Positions 1 to 9,385 of a stretch of DNA of 64,000 nt are shown here, piece after piece. A program made the position numbers and the translations under genes. The notes below the pieces were generated by a model. It searched no databases, had not been told where the DNA came from, and saw only the letters and a program-made list of their open reading frames with translations. Position 1 is the first letter of the stretch. Every line of letters begins with the position of its first letter. Where the stretch lies: assembly GCF_000344615.1 (NCBI RefSeq), contig NZ_KB467824.1, positions 4,748,367-4,812,366 on the forward strand. Reading direction: 5' to 3'. The DNA comes from Janthinobacterium sp. CG3. GTDB lineage: Bacteria; Pseudomonadota; Gammaproteobacteria; Burkholderiales; Burkholderiaceae_D.

Positions 1-30
1 AATTCCCGGGGCAGATGGTTTTACAAGTTA

Positions 31-146
31 TGCCTGATGACCATAGCAAATTGGTACCACCCCTTCCCATCCCGAACAGGACCGTGAAACAATTTTGCGC
101 CGATGATAGTGCTGCAACCAGTGTGAAAGTAGGTTATCGTCAGGCT
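31..146 (+). rRNA. rrf: 5S ribosomal RNA
   Basis: The segment starts TGCCTGATGACCATAGC and ends GTTATCGTCAGGC, so the terminal helix (GCCTGA/TCAGGC) closes, and the conserved CCCATCCCGAAC loop lies near position 66. The length of about 116 nt is normal for 5S rRNA. The 16S and 23S genes of the operon would lie off the left edge. Ends are set by the terminal helix and may be off by a few bases. Confidence 0.95.
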
Positions 147-155
147 TGTTATATT

Positions 156-216
156 AAAAAACCCCACCAGCCCCAGCGTGCTCAAGATCGCGCCGGGCGC
201 CGGTGGGGTTTTTTTC
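156..216 (+). terminator. rRNA operon terminator
   Basis: AAAAACCCCACC at about 156-167 pairs with GGTGGGGTTTTTTT at about 202-215, separated by a GC-rich loop and ending in a T run. It lies ten bases after the 5S gene, as expected for the Rho-independent end of an rrn operon. Confidence 0.85.
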
Positions 217-363
217 CGTCCGCGTTTTCGTCGGCTTTGTTTTTTGTCGGCGGCCCGTCGCGCTCCAAGGCTGTTCTATTTTTGGCAATTAAATTCACAC
301 CAAGCTTCCTGCTCGCGCTATCATTGGGGTCGCATTTCCCACCCCTGGATAGAAAAGGCCATC

Positions 364-999
364 ATGAGCACAATGATTACGCTTCTTAGTATCGCTAGCG
401 CCACCGCAATTGGCGCAATTAGCCCTGGACCAAGCTTCGTGATGATCGCCCGCACCGCCGTCACGTCGAGCCGCGCAAACGGCCTGGCCGCCGCGTTCGG
501 GATGGGGATCGGCGGTACTATCTTTGCCGTCGCCGTGCTGCTGGGGCTACAAGCGCTGCTGGCTTCCGTACCGGTGCTTTACCTCGTATTGAAGGCGGCG
601 GGCGGTGCCTATCTGGCCTATATCGGGTATCGAATTTGGAAGGGTGCCAATTCGCCATTGATGCTGTCGGCCGGCGCCGGCGAGGAAACACATCCGACGT
701 TGCGACGTTCCTTCCTGCTGGGACTAGCCGCGCAGTTGAGCAATCCCAAGACGGCGATTTGTTACGGCAGCATTTTCGCTTCGCTGTTGCCGAAAGAGGT
801 GCCTGTGGCCTTGATGCTGGCCCTGCCGCTAGTGATTTTCACGATCGAGGCAGGCTGGTACAGCATTGTTGCCACGTTACTGTCGTCCGCTTCGCCGCGC
901 GACACCTATCTGCGTTACAAGAGCTGGGTCGACCGCGTGGCTGGCGGTGTAATGGGCTTGCTCGGCGTGCGCTTGGTGGCGACCTCCGCGGAAGTCTAA
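364..999 (+). CDS. LysE/RhtB family exporter
   Basis: A 211-aa inner-membrane protein of the LysE/RhtB amino-acid exporter family. The family hallmark SPGPSFVMIART lies near residues 20-31, a conserved QLSNPKTAICYGSIF block lies mid-protein, and about six hydrophobic helices are visible. The ATG at 364 was chosen because it follows an AAAGG Shine-Dalgarno-like stretch and places the first helix at the N terminus; the frame stays open upstream but without family sequence. Its last bases overlap the stop codon of the convergent LysR gene. The substrate cannot be read from sequence; the adjacent LysR protein may control it. Confidence 0.85.
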   Translation: MSTMITLLSIASATAIGAISPGPSFVMIARTAVTSSRANGLAAAFGMGIGGTIFAVAVLLGLQALLASVPVLYLVLKAAGGAYLAYIGYRIWKGANSPLMLSAGAGEETHPTLRRSFLLGLAAQLSNPKTAICYGSIFASLLPKEVPVALMLALPLVIFTIEAGWYSIVATLLSSASPRDTYLRYKSWVDRVAGGVMGLLGVRLVATSAEV

Positions 1000-1916
1000 T
1001 CAGTCAGCTTTAGCAATGAGGCGGGGGTTATCTCCGGTGCCCCTTGCGCCTTCAGCCAATCGGTGAAAATCGCTACCCGTGAAGAAGCTTGATGGCGGCC
1101 AATCGCAAACGAATAAGAGCCTGAATCGATGGCTGTTGCATGAAGCAGTTGGAGTGCATTGGACTGTAGCATCGTCGAGATGAAGGCCGCCGGTACAACC
1201 AGAGCGCCCAGGCCCTGTTTAGCCGCTTCTATCGCCAACACGGTGTTGTCCAGCTCAAACGTCGGCTCCAGCGGCTTGGCATCCATGCCGTGAGCTGTGC
1301 TCCAGCCCGCCCAAAGGTCGGGCCTGGAACGCGCGCCGATGCGCGCCACCCCGCTTAACCAGCGCATGTCCGCCGATCTGCCGGGAGGCAAATTCGACAT
1401 GAATTCAGGACTCGATACCAGCACGGAGCGCTCCTGCATGAATGTCTGCGCCGGCAGGCCGCGCAATTCACTGACGTCGCGCCGCAAGAACACGTCCGCC
1501 GGCGAGGATGGATTAATGTTGCCGTCGACTGTACGGATCTGCACATGAATATGTAGGTAACGCTTCCTAAAATCCGCTAACTGCGGAATTAACCAGTGCA
1601 TCGCAAGCGTCACACTGGTGTCGACCAGGATGGAACCCTGCCGTTGAACACGGCCGCCAGGATCGAGCACGTCATTAATCGCCGCCATTTTGTCGCCAAC
1701 GCGCTCCTGTAGATGTCGCCCTTGCGCCGTCAGCGTGGCCGAGCTGCCAAGGCCACGGTCGAATAGCACCTGCTTCAGATGTGCTTCCAGCGTTTGGATT
1801 TGCCGGCTGACCGCGCCTGGCGTAAGGTGCAGCGCCAGCGCGGCTTGGCGAAAGCCGCCCTCTTGAACAACGACACAAAAGACGTGTAAGGCATTCAGCG
1901 GAGGACGAAGACTCAT
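996..1916 (-). CDS. LysR family regulator (GcvA-like)
   Basis: A 306-aa LysR-type transcriptional regulator. The N-terminal winged helix (MSLRPPLNALHVF, then the helix-turn-helix around residues 20-50 with TPGAVSRQIQTLE) is of the GcvA/AmpR-like group; the remainder fits the periplasmic-binding-protein-like effector domain. An in-frame TTG at 1952 would add 12 residues, but the ATG at 1916 gives the typical family N terminus. It is convergent with one LysE exporter and divergent from another (start 2030), so it probably regulates one or both. The effector is unknown. Confidence 0.85.
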   Translation of the reverse strand: MSLRPPLNALHVFCVVVQEGGFRQAALALHLTPGAVSRQIQTLEAHLKQVLFDRGLGSSATLTAQGRHLQERVGDKMAAINDVLDPGGRVQRQGSILVDTSVTLAMHWLIPQLADFRKRYLHIHVQIRTVDGNINPSSPADVFLRRDVSELRGLPAQTFMQERSVLVSSPEFMSNLPPGRSADMRWLSGVARIGARSRPDLWAGWSTAHGMDAKPLEPTFELDNTVLAIEAAKQGLGALVVPAAFISTMLQSNALQLLHATAIDSGSYSFAIGRHQASSRVAIFTDWLKAQGAPEITPASLLKLTD

Positions 1917-2029
1917 CGTAATGTGAGAACGGAGTTGAGGAAAATTCAACACATCATACCAAAATCTCGGTTGATGGCTAGATGCAGAAATTGCACTATC
2001 AAATATTACAAATTGAGCAGGGATGGGCG

Positions 2030-2653
2030 ATGAACCAAGCCTATTGGATTTTTGTCGCCATGGTCGTCTTCACCGTGTCAAGCCCCGGGCCAGGCGTGCT
2101 GATGACCTTGGACAACGCGATTGCCGCTGGCTGGCGAGCGGCAATGCATGGCGTGCTAGGGCTGGCGATCGGTGCGGCGGCGATGGCGGCGCTGTCCGCC
2201 GCCGGCATCGGACTGCTGATCCGCTCCTCTCCACTCTTGTTTGTGCTGCTGAAATATTGCGGAGTGGCGTATCTTTTTTATCTGTCCTATAAGACTTGGA
2301 GCCGCACGTCGCAGGCGCTGGGTGGTGCGCGCGGCAATTGCGACGCTGGCGTGACGCTGCAAAAACGCATGGTCGCAGGCGCTATCTTGCAGACGAGTAA
2401 TCCCAAATCGCTGTTCTTTTTCTTGTCCGTGTTGCCGCAGCTCGCCGAGGGCAAGGCCGGTCAGCCGCTGCCGCTGGTAGCGGCTGTCGCCACCTATTGC
2501 ATCGTGCTGATTCTGGTCCACGGGCTGTACGCCGGGCTGGCGGCCAGGGCCAGAACGTGGCTAAGCCAGCCGGGCGCCGCCCGCCTGCTGTCACGCCTGA
2601 GCGCACTGATGTTTTTTGCGTTTGGCGTCACGATGCTGACGCTGAAGCTTTAA
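2030..2653 (+). CDS. LysE/RhtB family exporter
   Basis: A 207-aa LysE-type translocator with the SPGPGVLMTLDNA motif near residue 16 and a conserved QTSNPKSLFFFLSVLPQL block near residue 123. Multiple hydrophobic helices place it in the inner membrane. The ATG at 2030 follows a GCAGGGA Shine-Dalgarno-like sequence and gives the usual short N-terminal tail; an ATG at 1982 would add 16 atypical residues. It diverges from the LysR regulator across about 110 bp, the classic arrangement for a LysR-controlled exporter. Substrate is unknown; RhtB-type amino-acid efflux is the family expectation. Confidence 0.85.
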   Translation: MNQAYWIFVAMVVFTVSSPGPGVLMTLDNAIAAGWRAAMHGVLGLAIGAAAMAALSAAGIGLLIRSSPLLFVLLKYCGVAYLFYLSYKTWSRTSQALGGARGNCDAGVTLQKRMVAGAILQTSNPKSLFFFLSVLPQLAEGKAGQPLPLVAAVATYCIVLILVHGLYAGLAARARTWLSQPGAARLLSRLSALMFFAFGVTMLTLKL

Positions 2654-2766
2654 GCAGGCAGCTAAGCTTATCGTCGGCGTGCGCGCTGTTTTTGCATCCA
2701 TCTTCTATAATTCGCCACAACTGACTGGTGTTCCGGTCACAAACCGATAACACAAGGAGCAGGATA

Positions 2767-4002
2767 ATGAGCGATTTCGGCCGTGGTCAAAAAGGTAAGT
2801 TGGCAGATATGGAATGCACCGGCGCATTCCCGATCACCCTGAATCTTGCGGCGTCGGGCATATCGGTGGACGCCGCCTGCTTTGGTTTGGATGAAGCCGG
2901 CAAGCTGTCGGACGACCGCTATATGGTGTTTTTCAATCAAAAAGCCAGTCCCGGCGGGGCGGTGACGCTGGAAACGGCTGGCGAGAAATCGGTCTTCGTC
3001 ACGGACGTGGCCAAGTTGCCGGATTCGATCCATCGCCTGGTGTTCGCCGCGTCGATCGACGGCGAGGGCACCATGCGCCAATTGGGCCAAAGCTCGATGA
3101 CGCTCGGTACCGGGATATTCAACTTTGCCGGTGCCGATTTCGACAATGAAAAAGCGGTTATCGTAGGCGAGGTGTATAAGCGCGACGGTCTTTGGCGTTT
3201 TGGTGCAGTTGGCCAAGGCTTTTCGGGTGGCTTGGCCGCGTTGCTGGCGCATTTCGGCGGCGCCGAGTCCGGACCCGTGGAAGCGGCGGCGCCGGTTCCG
3301 GCGCCAAGCAAGATTTCACTGTCTAAAGTGAGCTTGACCAAGGTCGGCCAAAGCCATTCTATCTCGCTGGTGAAAGGTCCAGCCGCGCCGCGCAAACTGG
3401 TGGTGAAGGCGACGTGGGAAGACAACGGCGACGGCGAGGACGATAACGACGACCTGGACTTGCGTGTCGGCATTCTGTTGGCGGATGGACGGATGAAGTT
3501 TGTTTCGGCGCCGAATTTCCCTGGCGACTTCGACAGCGCCCCCTTCGTCAAGCATCTCGGCGATATTAAAGTGGCGTCGGCCAAGGAGCCGGCTACCGAA
3601 ACCGTCGAAGTGAATCCCGCCATCGCCCAGCACTGCGGCGGCCGGGTAGCGCTGGTATTTAGCGTGTATTCAGCGGTAGGGAATGGCGCCGTGTCGGTGG
3701 CCTCCTTGAAACCGAAAATGCGGATGGAATACGGTGATCAAATCGTTGAATGCGCATTCGACTTTTCCGGTTGCAAGGCCGCCAAGGACAGCAGCGTTTA
3801 CACCTACGTGATCGGCATGGCGGTTATCGACGGCGACAGCATCGTCTTGGCCCCATCCGGGCAAACGTCGGAGTCTGGCAGCGAGAGCACGCCCTGGCTC
3901 CAATGGGACGGCAAGCAAGCCAAGATGACAATGGACGGCCCAGTGGTATTCAAGGACGACGACGCCGACTTAGATTGCGACAGCCCGCACCGCTATTGCT
4001 GA
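2767..4002 (+). CDS. Tandem TerD-domain stress protein
   Basis: A 411-aa cytoplasmic protein with two TerD-like domains. The first spans about residues 10-165 (DAACFGLDEAGKLSDDRYMVFFNQ, then VGEVYKRDGLWRFGAVGQGF). A proline/alanine linker leads to the second (about 185-400), which carries an acidic DNGDGEDDNDDLDLRVG stretch resembling TerD calcium ligands. The ATG at 2767 follows AAGGAGCAGG. TerD proteins are linked to tellurite and general stress response; the biochemical role is unsettled. No other ter genes are nearby, so it stands alone here. GC content is lower than in the catabolic blocks, which may hint at transfer. Confidence 0.8.
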   Translation: MSDFGRGQKGKLADMECTGAFPITLNLAASGISVDAACFGLDEAGKLSDDRYMVFFNQKASPGGAVTLETAGEKSVFVTDVAKLPDSIHRLVFAASIDGEGTMRQLGQSSMTLGTGIFNFAGADFDNEKAVIVGEVYKRDGLWRFGAVGQGFSGGLAALLAHFGGAESGPVEAAAPVPAPSKISLSKVSLTKVGQSHSISLVKGPAAPRKLVVKATWEDNGDGEDDNDDLDLRVGILLADGRMKFVSAPNFPGDFDSAPFVKHLGDIKVASAKEPATETVEVNPAIAQHCGGRVALVFSVYSAVGNGAVSVASLKPKMRMEYGDQIVECAFDFSGCKAAKDSSVYTYVIGMAVIDGDSIVLAPSGQTSESGSESTPWLQWDGKQAKMTMDGPVVFKDDDADLDCDSPHRYC

Positions 4003-4005
4003 TCG

Positions 4006-4359
4006 TTAGCTGCCGCGATAGGTCGAGTACGACCATGGCGACACCACCAGCGGCACATGGTAATTCTGGTCGGCGTGCGCAATGCCGAAGGCCAGCGTGA
4101 CGAGGTCGATGAAGCGCGGCGAGGGCAGTTCCACGCCCTGGGCCGCGAAATAATCGCCGGCGTTGAACACCAGCTCGTATTGGCCGGCTTTCATGGTGTC
4201 GCCTTCCAGCAGCGGCGCGCCGCAGCGGCCGTCGGCGTTGGTGACATCCATCTTCAACAACACCTTGCCTTCCGCCCCGACGGAGAACAAGGCAACCTTG
4301 ACGCCCGCTCCCGGTTTGCCATGCGCGATGTCCAATACATGTGTGCTCAGTTTGCCCAT
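4006..4359 (-). CDS. hiuH: 5-hydroxyisourate hydrolase
   Basis: A 117-aa transthyretin-like protein that hydrolyses 5-hydroxyisourate to OHCU in urate breakdown. Visible family marks are the N-terminal LSTHVLD with His7, Arg45 in [10 protein letters not shown], a late His in NYHVPLV, and the diagnostic C-terminal tetrapeptide YRGS. Length is typical for bacterial HiuH (PucM/UraH). It is divergent from the allantoinase gene, with about 107 bp between the starts, so both probably share a regulatory region. OHCU decarboxylase and a urate-oxidising enzyme are not seen in this window. Confidence 0.93.
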   Translation of the reverse strand: MGKLSTHVLDIAHGKPGAGVKVALFSVGAEGKVLLKMDVTNADGRCGAPLLEGDTMKAGQYELVFNAGDYFAAQGVELPSPRFIDLVTLAFGIAHADQNYHVPLVVSPWSYSTYRGS

Positions 4360-4466
4360 TGTGCGTTCCTATATGTCGAAGTTGAAAATGCTTATCTTGT
4401 AAATCATATACTGGTACGCCGCAGTCACTATATTATTGGGCATATACTCACATTGGCGCCGCCCCC

Positions 4467-5420
4467 ATGACCACTTACGATAATTACCCGCGCGATTTGA
4501 TCGGCTACGGCCGCACGCCGCCCCATCCGCAATGGCCGAACCGCGCCCGCATCGCGCTGCAGTTCGTGCTGAACTATGAAGAGGGCGGCGAAAACAACGT
4601 CCTGCACGGCGACGCCGCGTCCGAAACCTTCCTGTCCGAGATTATCGGTGCGGCCGCCTTCCCGATGCGCCACCTTAGCATGGAGTCGATCTACGAATAC
4701 GGTTCGCGCGCCGGTCTGTGGCGCCTGTTGCGCATGTTCGAGGACCGCGGCTTGCCGCTGACGGTGTTCGGCGTGGCGATGGCGCTGAAACGCAACCCGG
4801 AGGCCGTCGCGGCCTTCCAGCAACTGGGCCACGAGATCGCCTGCCACGGTTTGCGCTGGATTTCCTACCAGAACGTCGACGAGGCCACCGAGCGCGCGCA
4901 TATGCAAGAGGCAATGGCCATCATCAAGGACCTGACCGGGGCCGCGCCGCAGGGCTGGTACACCGGCCGCGATTCGCCGAACACGCGCAAGCTGGTGGTC
5001 GAGCATGGCGGTTTCCGTTACGACTCGGATTATTACGGCGACGATTTGCCGTTCTGGGAGCAAGTCGCCCACACCGACGCGTCCGGCGCGGCGGCGTCGC
5101 AACCGCACCTGGTGGTGCCGTACACGCTGGACACCAACGATATGCGCTTCGCGGCGATGCAGGGTTTCAACTCCGGCACGCAATTCTTCGACTATCTGAA
5201 GGATGCCTTCGACGTGCTGTACGCGGAGGGCGATCCGAACGGCCTGAACCAGCCGAAGATGCTGTCGGTCGGCTTGCATTGCCGCCTGGTGGGACGGCCG
5301 GGGCGGGCCGCCGCCCTGGCGCGCTTCCTCGACTACGTGCAAAGCCACCAACAGGTGTGGATCACGCGCCGCATCGATATCGCCGAACACTGGCATTCGA
5401 CGCATCCGTATGTAAAATGA
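4467..5420 (+). CDS. puuE: Allantoinase PuuE / polysaccharide deacetylase fold
   Basis: A 317-aa protein of the polysaccharide-deacetylase (NodB-like) fold, of the PuuE group that opens the allantoin ring to allantoate without a bound metal. Supporting sequence includes the N-terminal YPRDLIGYG, the NYEEGGE segment near residue 32 and conserved GLRWISYQNVDE and WYTGRDSPNTR blocks. The length fits PuuE. Position between hiuH and xdhABC strongly supports a role in urate catabolism rather than in polysaccharide modification. Confidence 0.88.
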   Translation: MTTYDNYPRDLIGYGRTPPHPQWPNRARIALQFVLNYEEGGENNVLHGDAASETFLSEIIGAAAFPMRHLSMESIYEYGSRAGLWRLLRMFEDRGLPLTVFGVAMALKRNPEAVAAFQQLGHEIACHGLRWISYQNVDEATERAHMQEAMAIIKDLTGAAPQGWYTGRDSPNTRKLVVEHGGFRYDSDYYGDDLPFWEQVAHTDASGAAASQPHLVVPYTLDTNDMRFAAMQGFNSGTQFFDYLKDAFDVLYAEGDPNGLNQPKMLSVGLHCRLVGRPGRAAALARFLDYVQSHQQVWITRRIDIAEHWHSTHPYVK

Positions 5421-5560
5421 AGCAATCGACGTGAAGTAGGCCGGTACTGGCGTGATATGTAACTCGGCTGATAAGCGACATCAGCGTCAAACCATAATGG
5501 TGGGGCGCGCGGGTGTTAATCTGCAGGCTGAGACAATGCTGAAACAAAGCTGAGGCCACC

Positions 5561-7024
5561 ATGTCAGAACCGATTCGATTTTACTACCGCGGCGCCGTGC
5601 AAGAAGTCGCCAATGTGTCGCCGACGCAAACCGTGCTACAGCACCTGCGCGAGGATTTGCATTGCACCGGCACCAAGGAAGGTTGCGCCGAGGGCGACTG
5701 CGGCGCCTGCACGGTGGTCATCGGCAGCTTGCAGAACGGCCAGCTGGAATTGAAGGCCGTCAATTCCTGCATCCAACTGACGCCTACGCTTGACGGCAAG
5801 GCCTTGTTTTCGGTGGAAGACTTGCAGCAGGCCGATGGCGCGCTGCATCCGGTGCAGCAGGCGCTGGTCGAATGCCACGGTTCCCAATGCGGCTTTTGCA
5901 CGCCCGGCTTCGCCATGTCGCTGTGGGGCATGTATTTGAAGCAAGAATGTACGCCGCAACGGCGCGAAATCGACGACGCCCTGTCCGGCAACTTGTGCCG
6001 CTGCACCGGCTACCGCCCGATCATCGAAGCGGCCCAGCGCATGGGCGACTATCCCCGCGTCGAACTCGACCGTGCGGCGCTGACGCTGCAATTGCAGGCC
6101 CTGCAACGCGGCGAGATGGCGACATACAGCGCCCAGGGCCGGCAGTTCCACGCGCCTCGCACGCTCGACGAGCTGGTGCGGGTGCGCGCCGCCCATCCAA
6201 GCGCGGTGCTGCTGGCCGGCTCGACCGACGTCGGCCTGTGGGTCACCAAGCAGATGCGCGATCTGGGCGACATCATCTACCTGGGCCAAGTCGACTCCCT
6301 GAAAAGCATCACCACGACCGACGGCATGCTGGAAATCGGCGCCGGCGCCACCTTGAACGACGCCTACCAGGCGCTGTGCGTGCATTACCGGGAGCACCTG
6401 TCCGAGATGTGGCAGCGTTTCGCGTCGCTGCCCATCCGCAACGCCGGCACCTTGGGCGGCAACGTTGCCAACGGCTCGCCGATCGGCGATTCGATGCCGT
6501 GGATGATCGCGCTGGGCAGTGAAATCGTGTTGCGCGGCAGCGCCGGCCAGCGCGTGATGGCGCTGGAGGACTTTTACCTCGGCTATCAAAAGAAGGACTT
6601 GCTGGCGGACGAGTTCGTCGAAGCGGTGCGCGTGCCCTTGCCGCGCGCCGGCGTGCAGTTCCGCACCTACAAGCTGGCCAAGCGTTACGACCAGGATATT
6701 TCGGCGGTGTGCGCGGCGTTCGCCTTCACCCTCGACGGCGGCCTGATCAAAGAGGCGCGCATTGCCTTCGGCGGCATGGCGGCCACGCCGAAGCGGGCCA
6801 CCCACGCGGAAGCCTTCCTGGACGGGCTGGAATGGAGCGAGGCCAACTTGAAGGCCGCCATGAAGTTGATGGAGCAAGACTACGCGCCGCTGTCGGACAT
6901 GCGCGCCTCCAGCGCCTACCGCATGAAAAGCGCGCAAAACCTGCTGCGCCGTTTCTGGTTTGAAACCCGTATCGACGCGCCGCTGGCCGTTACCGGCGTC
7001 AACGCTTTTGCCTGCCGCGCATAA
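5561..7024 (+). CDS. xdhA: Xanthine dehydrogenase small subunit XdhA
   Basis: A 487-aa iron-sulfur/FAD subunit of xanthine dehydrogenase. The N-terminal [2Fe-2S] domain has Cys42, Cys47 and Cys50 (GCAEGDCGAC); a second [2Fe-2S] domain has QCGFCTPG and NLCRCTGYRP at about residues 110-155. The FAD-binding domain follows (ASLPIRNAGTLGGNVANGSP around 290) with a CO-dehydrogenase flavoprotein-like C terminus. It is first of xdhA-xdhB-xdhC, 15 nt ahead of xdhB, with about 140 bp of upstream noncoding DNA. Oxidises hypoxanthine and xanthine to urate together with XdhB. Confidence 0.96.
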   Translation: MSEPIRFYYRGAVQEVANVSPTQTVLQHLREDLHCTGTKEGCAEGDCGACTVVIGSLQNGQLELKAVNSCIQLTPTLDGKALFSVEDLQQADGALHPVQQALVECHGSQCGFCTPGFAMSLWGMYLKQECTPQRREIDDALSGNLCRCTGYRPIIEAAQRMGDYPRVELDRAALTLQLQALQRGEMATYSAQGRQFHAPRTLDELVRVRAAHPSAVLLAGSTDVGLWVTKQMRDLGDIIYLGQVDSLKSITTTDGMLEIGAGATLNDAYQALCVHYREHLSEMWQRFASLPIRNAGTLGGNVANGSPIGDSMPWMIALGSEIVLRGSAGQRVMALEDFYLGYQKKDLLADEFVEAVRVPLPRAGVQFRTYKLAKRYDQDISAVCAAFAFTLDGGLIKEARIAFGGMAATPKRATHAEAFLDGLEWSEANLKAAMKLMEQDYAPLSDMRASSAYRMKSAQNLLRRFWFETRIDAPLAVTGVNAFACRA

Positions 7025-7039
7025 TTTCGAGGAATCAGC

Positions 7040-9385
7040 ATGAACCATCCAGGCGTACCAGAATTGAAAGCGGCGTGGGCGGCGGTCGGCGTTGCGCGTC
7101 CGCACGAGTCGGCGCAGTTGCACGTGCTTGGCCAGGCCACCTATACCGACGACATTCCCGAACTGCAAGGCACGCTGCACGCCGCGCTCGGCCTGTCGCA
7201 AAAGCCGCACGCGAAGATCGTCGCCATCGACCTGGCGGCGGTGCGCAAGTCGGCCGGCGTGGTCGCCGCCTACGTCGCGCGCGACATCCCCGGCAGCAAC
7301 GATTGCGGACCGATCATCCACGACGACCCCATCCTCGCCGACGGCCTGGTGCAATACGTCGGCCAGCCCATTTTCATCGTCGTCGCGGACAGCCACGACA
7401 ACGCCCGCCGCGCCGCGCGCCTGGGCAATGTGACGTACGAGGAATTGCCGGCGATTATGACGCCGCAGGCGGCCAAGGCGGCGCAGTCGTACGTGCTGCC
7501 GCCGATGCACCTGAAGCGCGGCGACTACCAGGCCGCGTTCGAGCGCGCGCCGCACGTCGTCAAGGGCGAATTGTATGTGGGCGGCCAGGAACAGTTTTAT
7601 CTGGAAGGGCAGATTTCCTACGCGATCCCGAAGGAAGACGGGGGCATGCTGGTGCTGTGCTCGACGCAGCACCCGAGCGAGATGCAGCACATCGTCGCGC
7701 ACACGCTGGGCGTGCACGCGCACAACGTCACGGTTGAATGCCGGCGCATGGGCGGCGGTTTCGGCGGCAAGGAATCGCAGTCCGGCCTGTGGGCGGCGTG
7801 CGCGGCCATCGCCGCCGCCGCGCTGAAGCGCCCGGTCAAGCTGCGCGCCGACCGCGACGACGACATGCTCGTCACCGGCAAGCGCCACTGCTTTTTTTAT
7901 GAATACACAGTCGGCTACGACGCCGACGGCAAGATTCTCGCGGCCAAGGTCGACATGGTGTCGCGCGCCGGTTTCTCGGCGGACTTGTCCGGCCCGGTCG
8001 CCACGCGCGCCGTCTGCCATTTCGACAATACCTATTACCTGTCCGACGTCGATATCCGCGCCGCTTGCGGCAAGACCAACACCCAGTCTAACACCGCCTT
8101 CCGCGGCTTCGGCGGGCCGCAGGGCGCCATCGCCATCGAGTACATCATCGACGACATCGCCCGCAACCTGGGCCGCGACGCGCTCGACATCCGCCGCCTG
8201 AATTTCTACGGCCGCAACGACACCGAGGGCCGCAACGTCACGCCCTACGGCCAGAAAGTGGTCGACAACGTCATCGTCGAATTGAGCGCCGAGCTGGAGG
8301 CCAGCAGTGAATACCGCGCCCGGCGCGCCGCCGTCGACGCCTTCAACGCCACCAGCCCGGTGCTGAAAAAAGGCCTGGCCTTGACCCCGCTCAAGTTCGG
8401 CATCGCCTTCAACGTCACGCATCTGAACCAGGCCGGCGCGCTGGTGCACGTCTACGTCGACGGCTCGGTGCTGGTCAACCACGGCGGCACCGAAATGGGG
8501 CAGGGCATCAACACCAAGGTGTTGCAGGTGGTCGCGCATGAACTGGGCCTGGACTTCGAGCATGTGCGCGCCACCGCCACCGACACCAGCAAGGTCGCCA
8601 ACACCTCGGCGACGGCGGCCTCGACCGGCGCGGACCTGAACGGCAAGGCGGCGCAGGACGCCGCCCGGCAAATCCGCGAACGCCTGAGCGCCTACGCTGT
8701 CGAACTGTACGGTGGCGACGTGGCCGACGTCGCGTTTTTCGACAACGCCGTGCACGTGAACGAGCATGTCCTGCCGTTCACGGAACTGGTGCAAAAGGCT
8801 TACCTGGCACGGGTGCAGTTGTGGTCCGACGGCTTCTACGCCACCCCGCATTTGCACTGGAACCCGACAACCATGAACGGCCACCCGTTCTCGTATTACG
8901 CCTACGGCGCGGCGGTGTCCGAAGTGGTGGTCGACACCCTCACCGGCGAGTGGAAACTGTTGCGCGCCGACGCGCTGTACGACGCCGGCCAGTCGCTCAA
9001 CCCGGCCATCGACCTGGGCCAGGTCGAAGGCGCCTTTATCCAGGGCATGGGCTGGTTGACGACCGAGCAATTGTGGTGGAACGCCGGCGGCAAGCTGATG
9101 ACGCACGCGCCGTCGACGTACAAGATACCGGGCGTCTCCGATTGCCCGGAAGACTTCCGCGTGCGCCTGTTTAAGAACCGCAACGTGGAGGACAGTATCC
9201 ACCGCTCCAAGGCGGTGGGCGAGCCGCCGTTGCTGCTGCCGTTTTCGGTGTTTTTCGCGATCCGCGACGCCGTCTCCAGCGTCGCCGGCCACCGCGTCAA
9301 CCCGCCGCTGAACGCGCCGGCCACCAGCGAGGAAATCCTCAAGGCCATCGCCGCGGTCGAGTCGGCAATCGAAGGGATGGCGTGA
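7040..9385 (+). CDS. xdhB: Xanthine dehydrogenase large subunit XdhB
   Basis: A 781-aa molybdopterin-binding subunit. Visible marks are GGQEQFYLEGQ (substrate region), RRMGGGFGGKES for molybdopterin binding, GTEMGQGINTKV, and AVGEPPLLLPFSVF near the C terminus, whose Glu is the catalytic base in characterised enzymes. Length matches bacterial XdhB. It sits between xdhA and xdhC; its TGA overlaps the ATG of xdhC by one base, so the three are translated together. Confidence 0.96.
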   Translation: MNHPGVPELKAAWAAVGVARPHESAQLHVLGQATYTDDIPELQGTLHAALGLSQKPHAKIVAIDLAAVRKSAGVVAAYVARDIPGSNDCGPIIHDDPILADGLVQYVGQPIFIVVADSHDNARRAARLGNVTYEELPAIMTPQAAKAAQSYVLPPMHLKRGDYQAAFERAPHVVKGELYVGGQEQFYLEGQISYAIPKEDGGMLVLCSTQHPSEMQHIVAHTLGVHAHNVTVECRRMGGGFGGKESQSGLWAACAAIAAAALKRPVKLRADRDDDMLVTGKRHCFFYEYTVGYDADGKILAAKVDMVSRAGFSADLSGPVATRAVCHFDNTYYLSDVDIRAACGKTNTQSNTAFRGFGGPQGAIAIEYIIDDIARNLGRDALDIRRLNFYGRNDTEGRNVTPYGQKVVDNVIVELSAELEASSEYRARRAAVDAFNATSPVLKKGLALTPLKFGIAFNVTHLNQAGALVHVYVDGSVLVNHGGTEMGQGINTKVLQVVAHELGLDFEHVRATATDTSKVANTSATAASTGADLNGKAAQDAARQIRERLSAYAVELYGGDVADVAFFDNAVHVNEHVLPFTELVQKAYLARVQLWSDGFYATPHLHWNPTTMNGHPFSYYAYGAAVSEVVVDTLTGEWKLLRADALYDAGQSLNPAIDLGQVEGAFIQGMGWLTTEQLWWNAGGKLMTHAPSTYKIPGVSDCPEDFRVRLFKNRNVEDSIHRSKAVGEPPLLLPFSVFFAIRDAVSSVAGHRVNPPLNAPATSEEILKAIAAVESAIEGMA

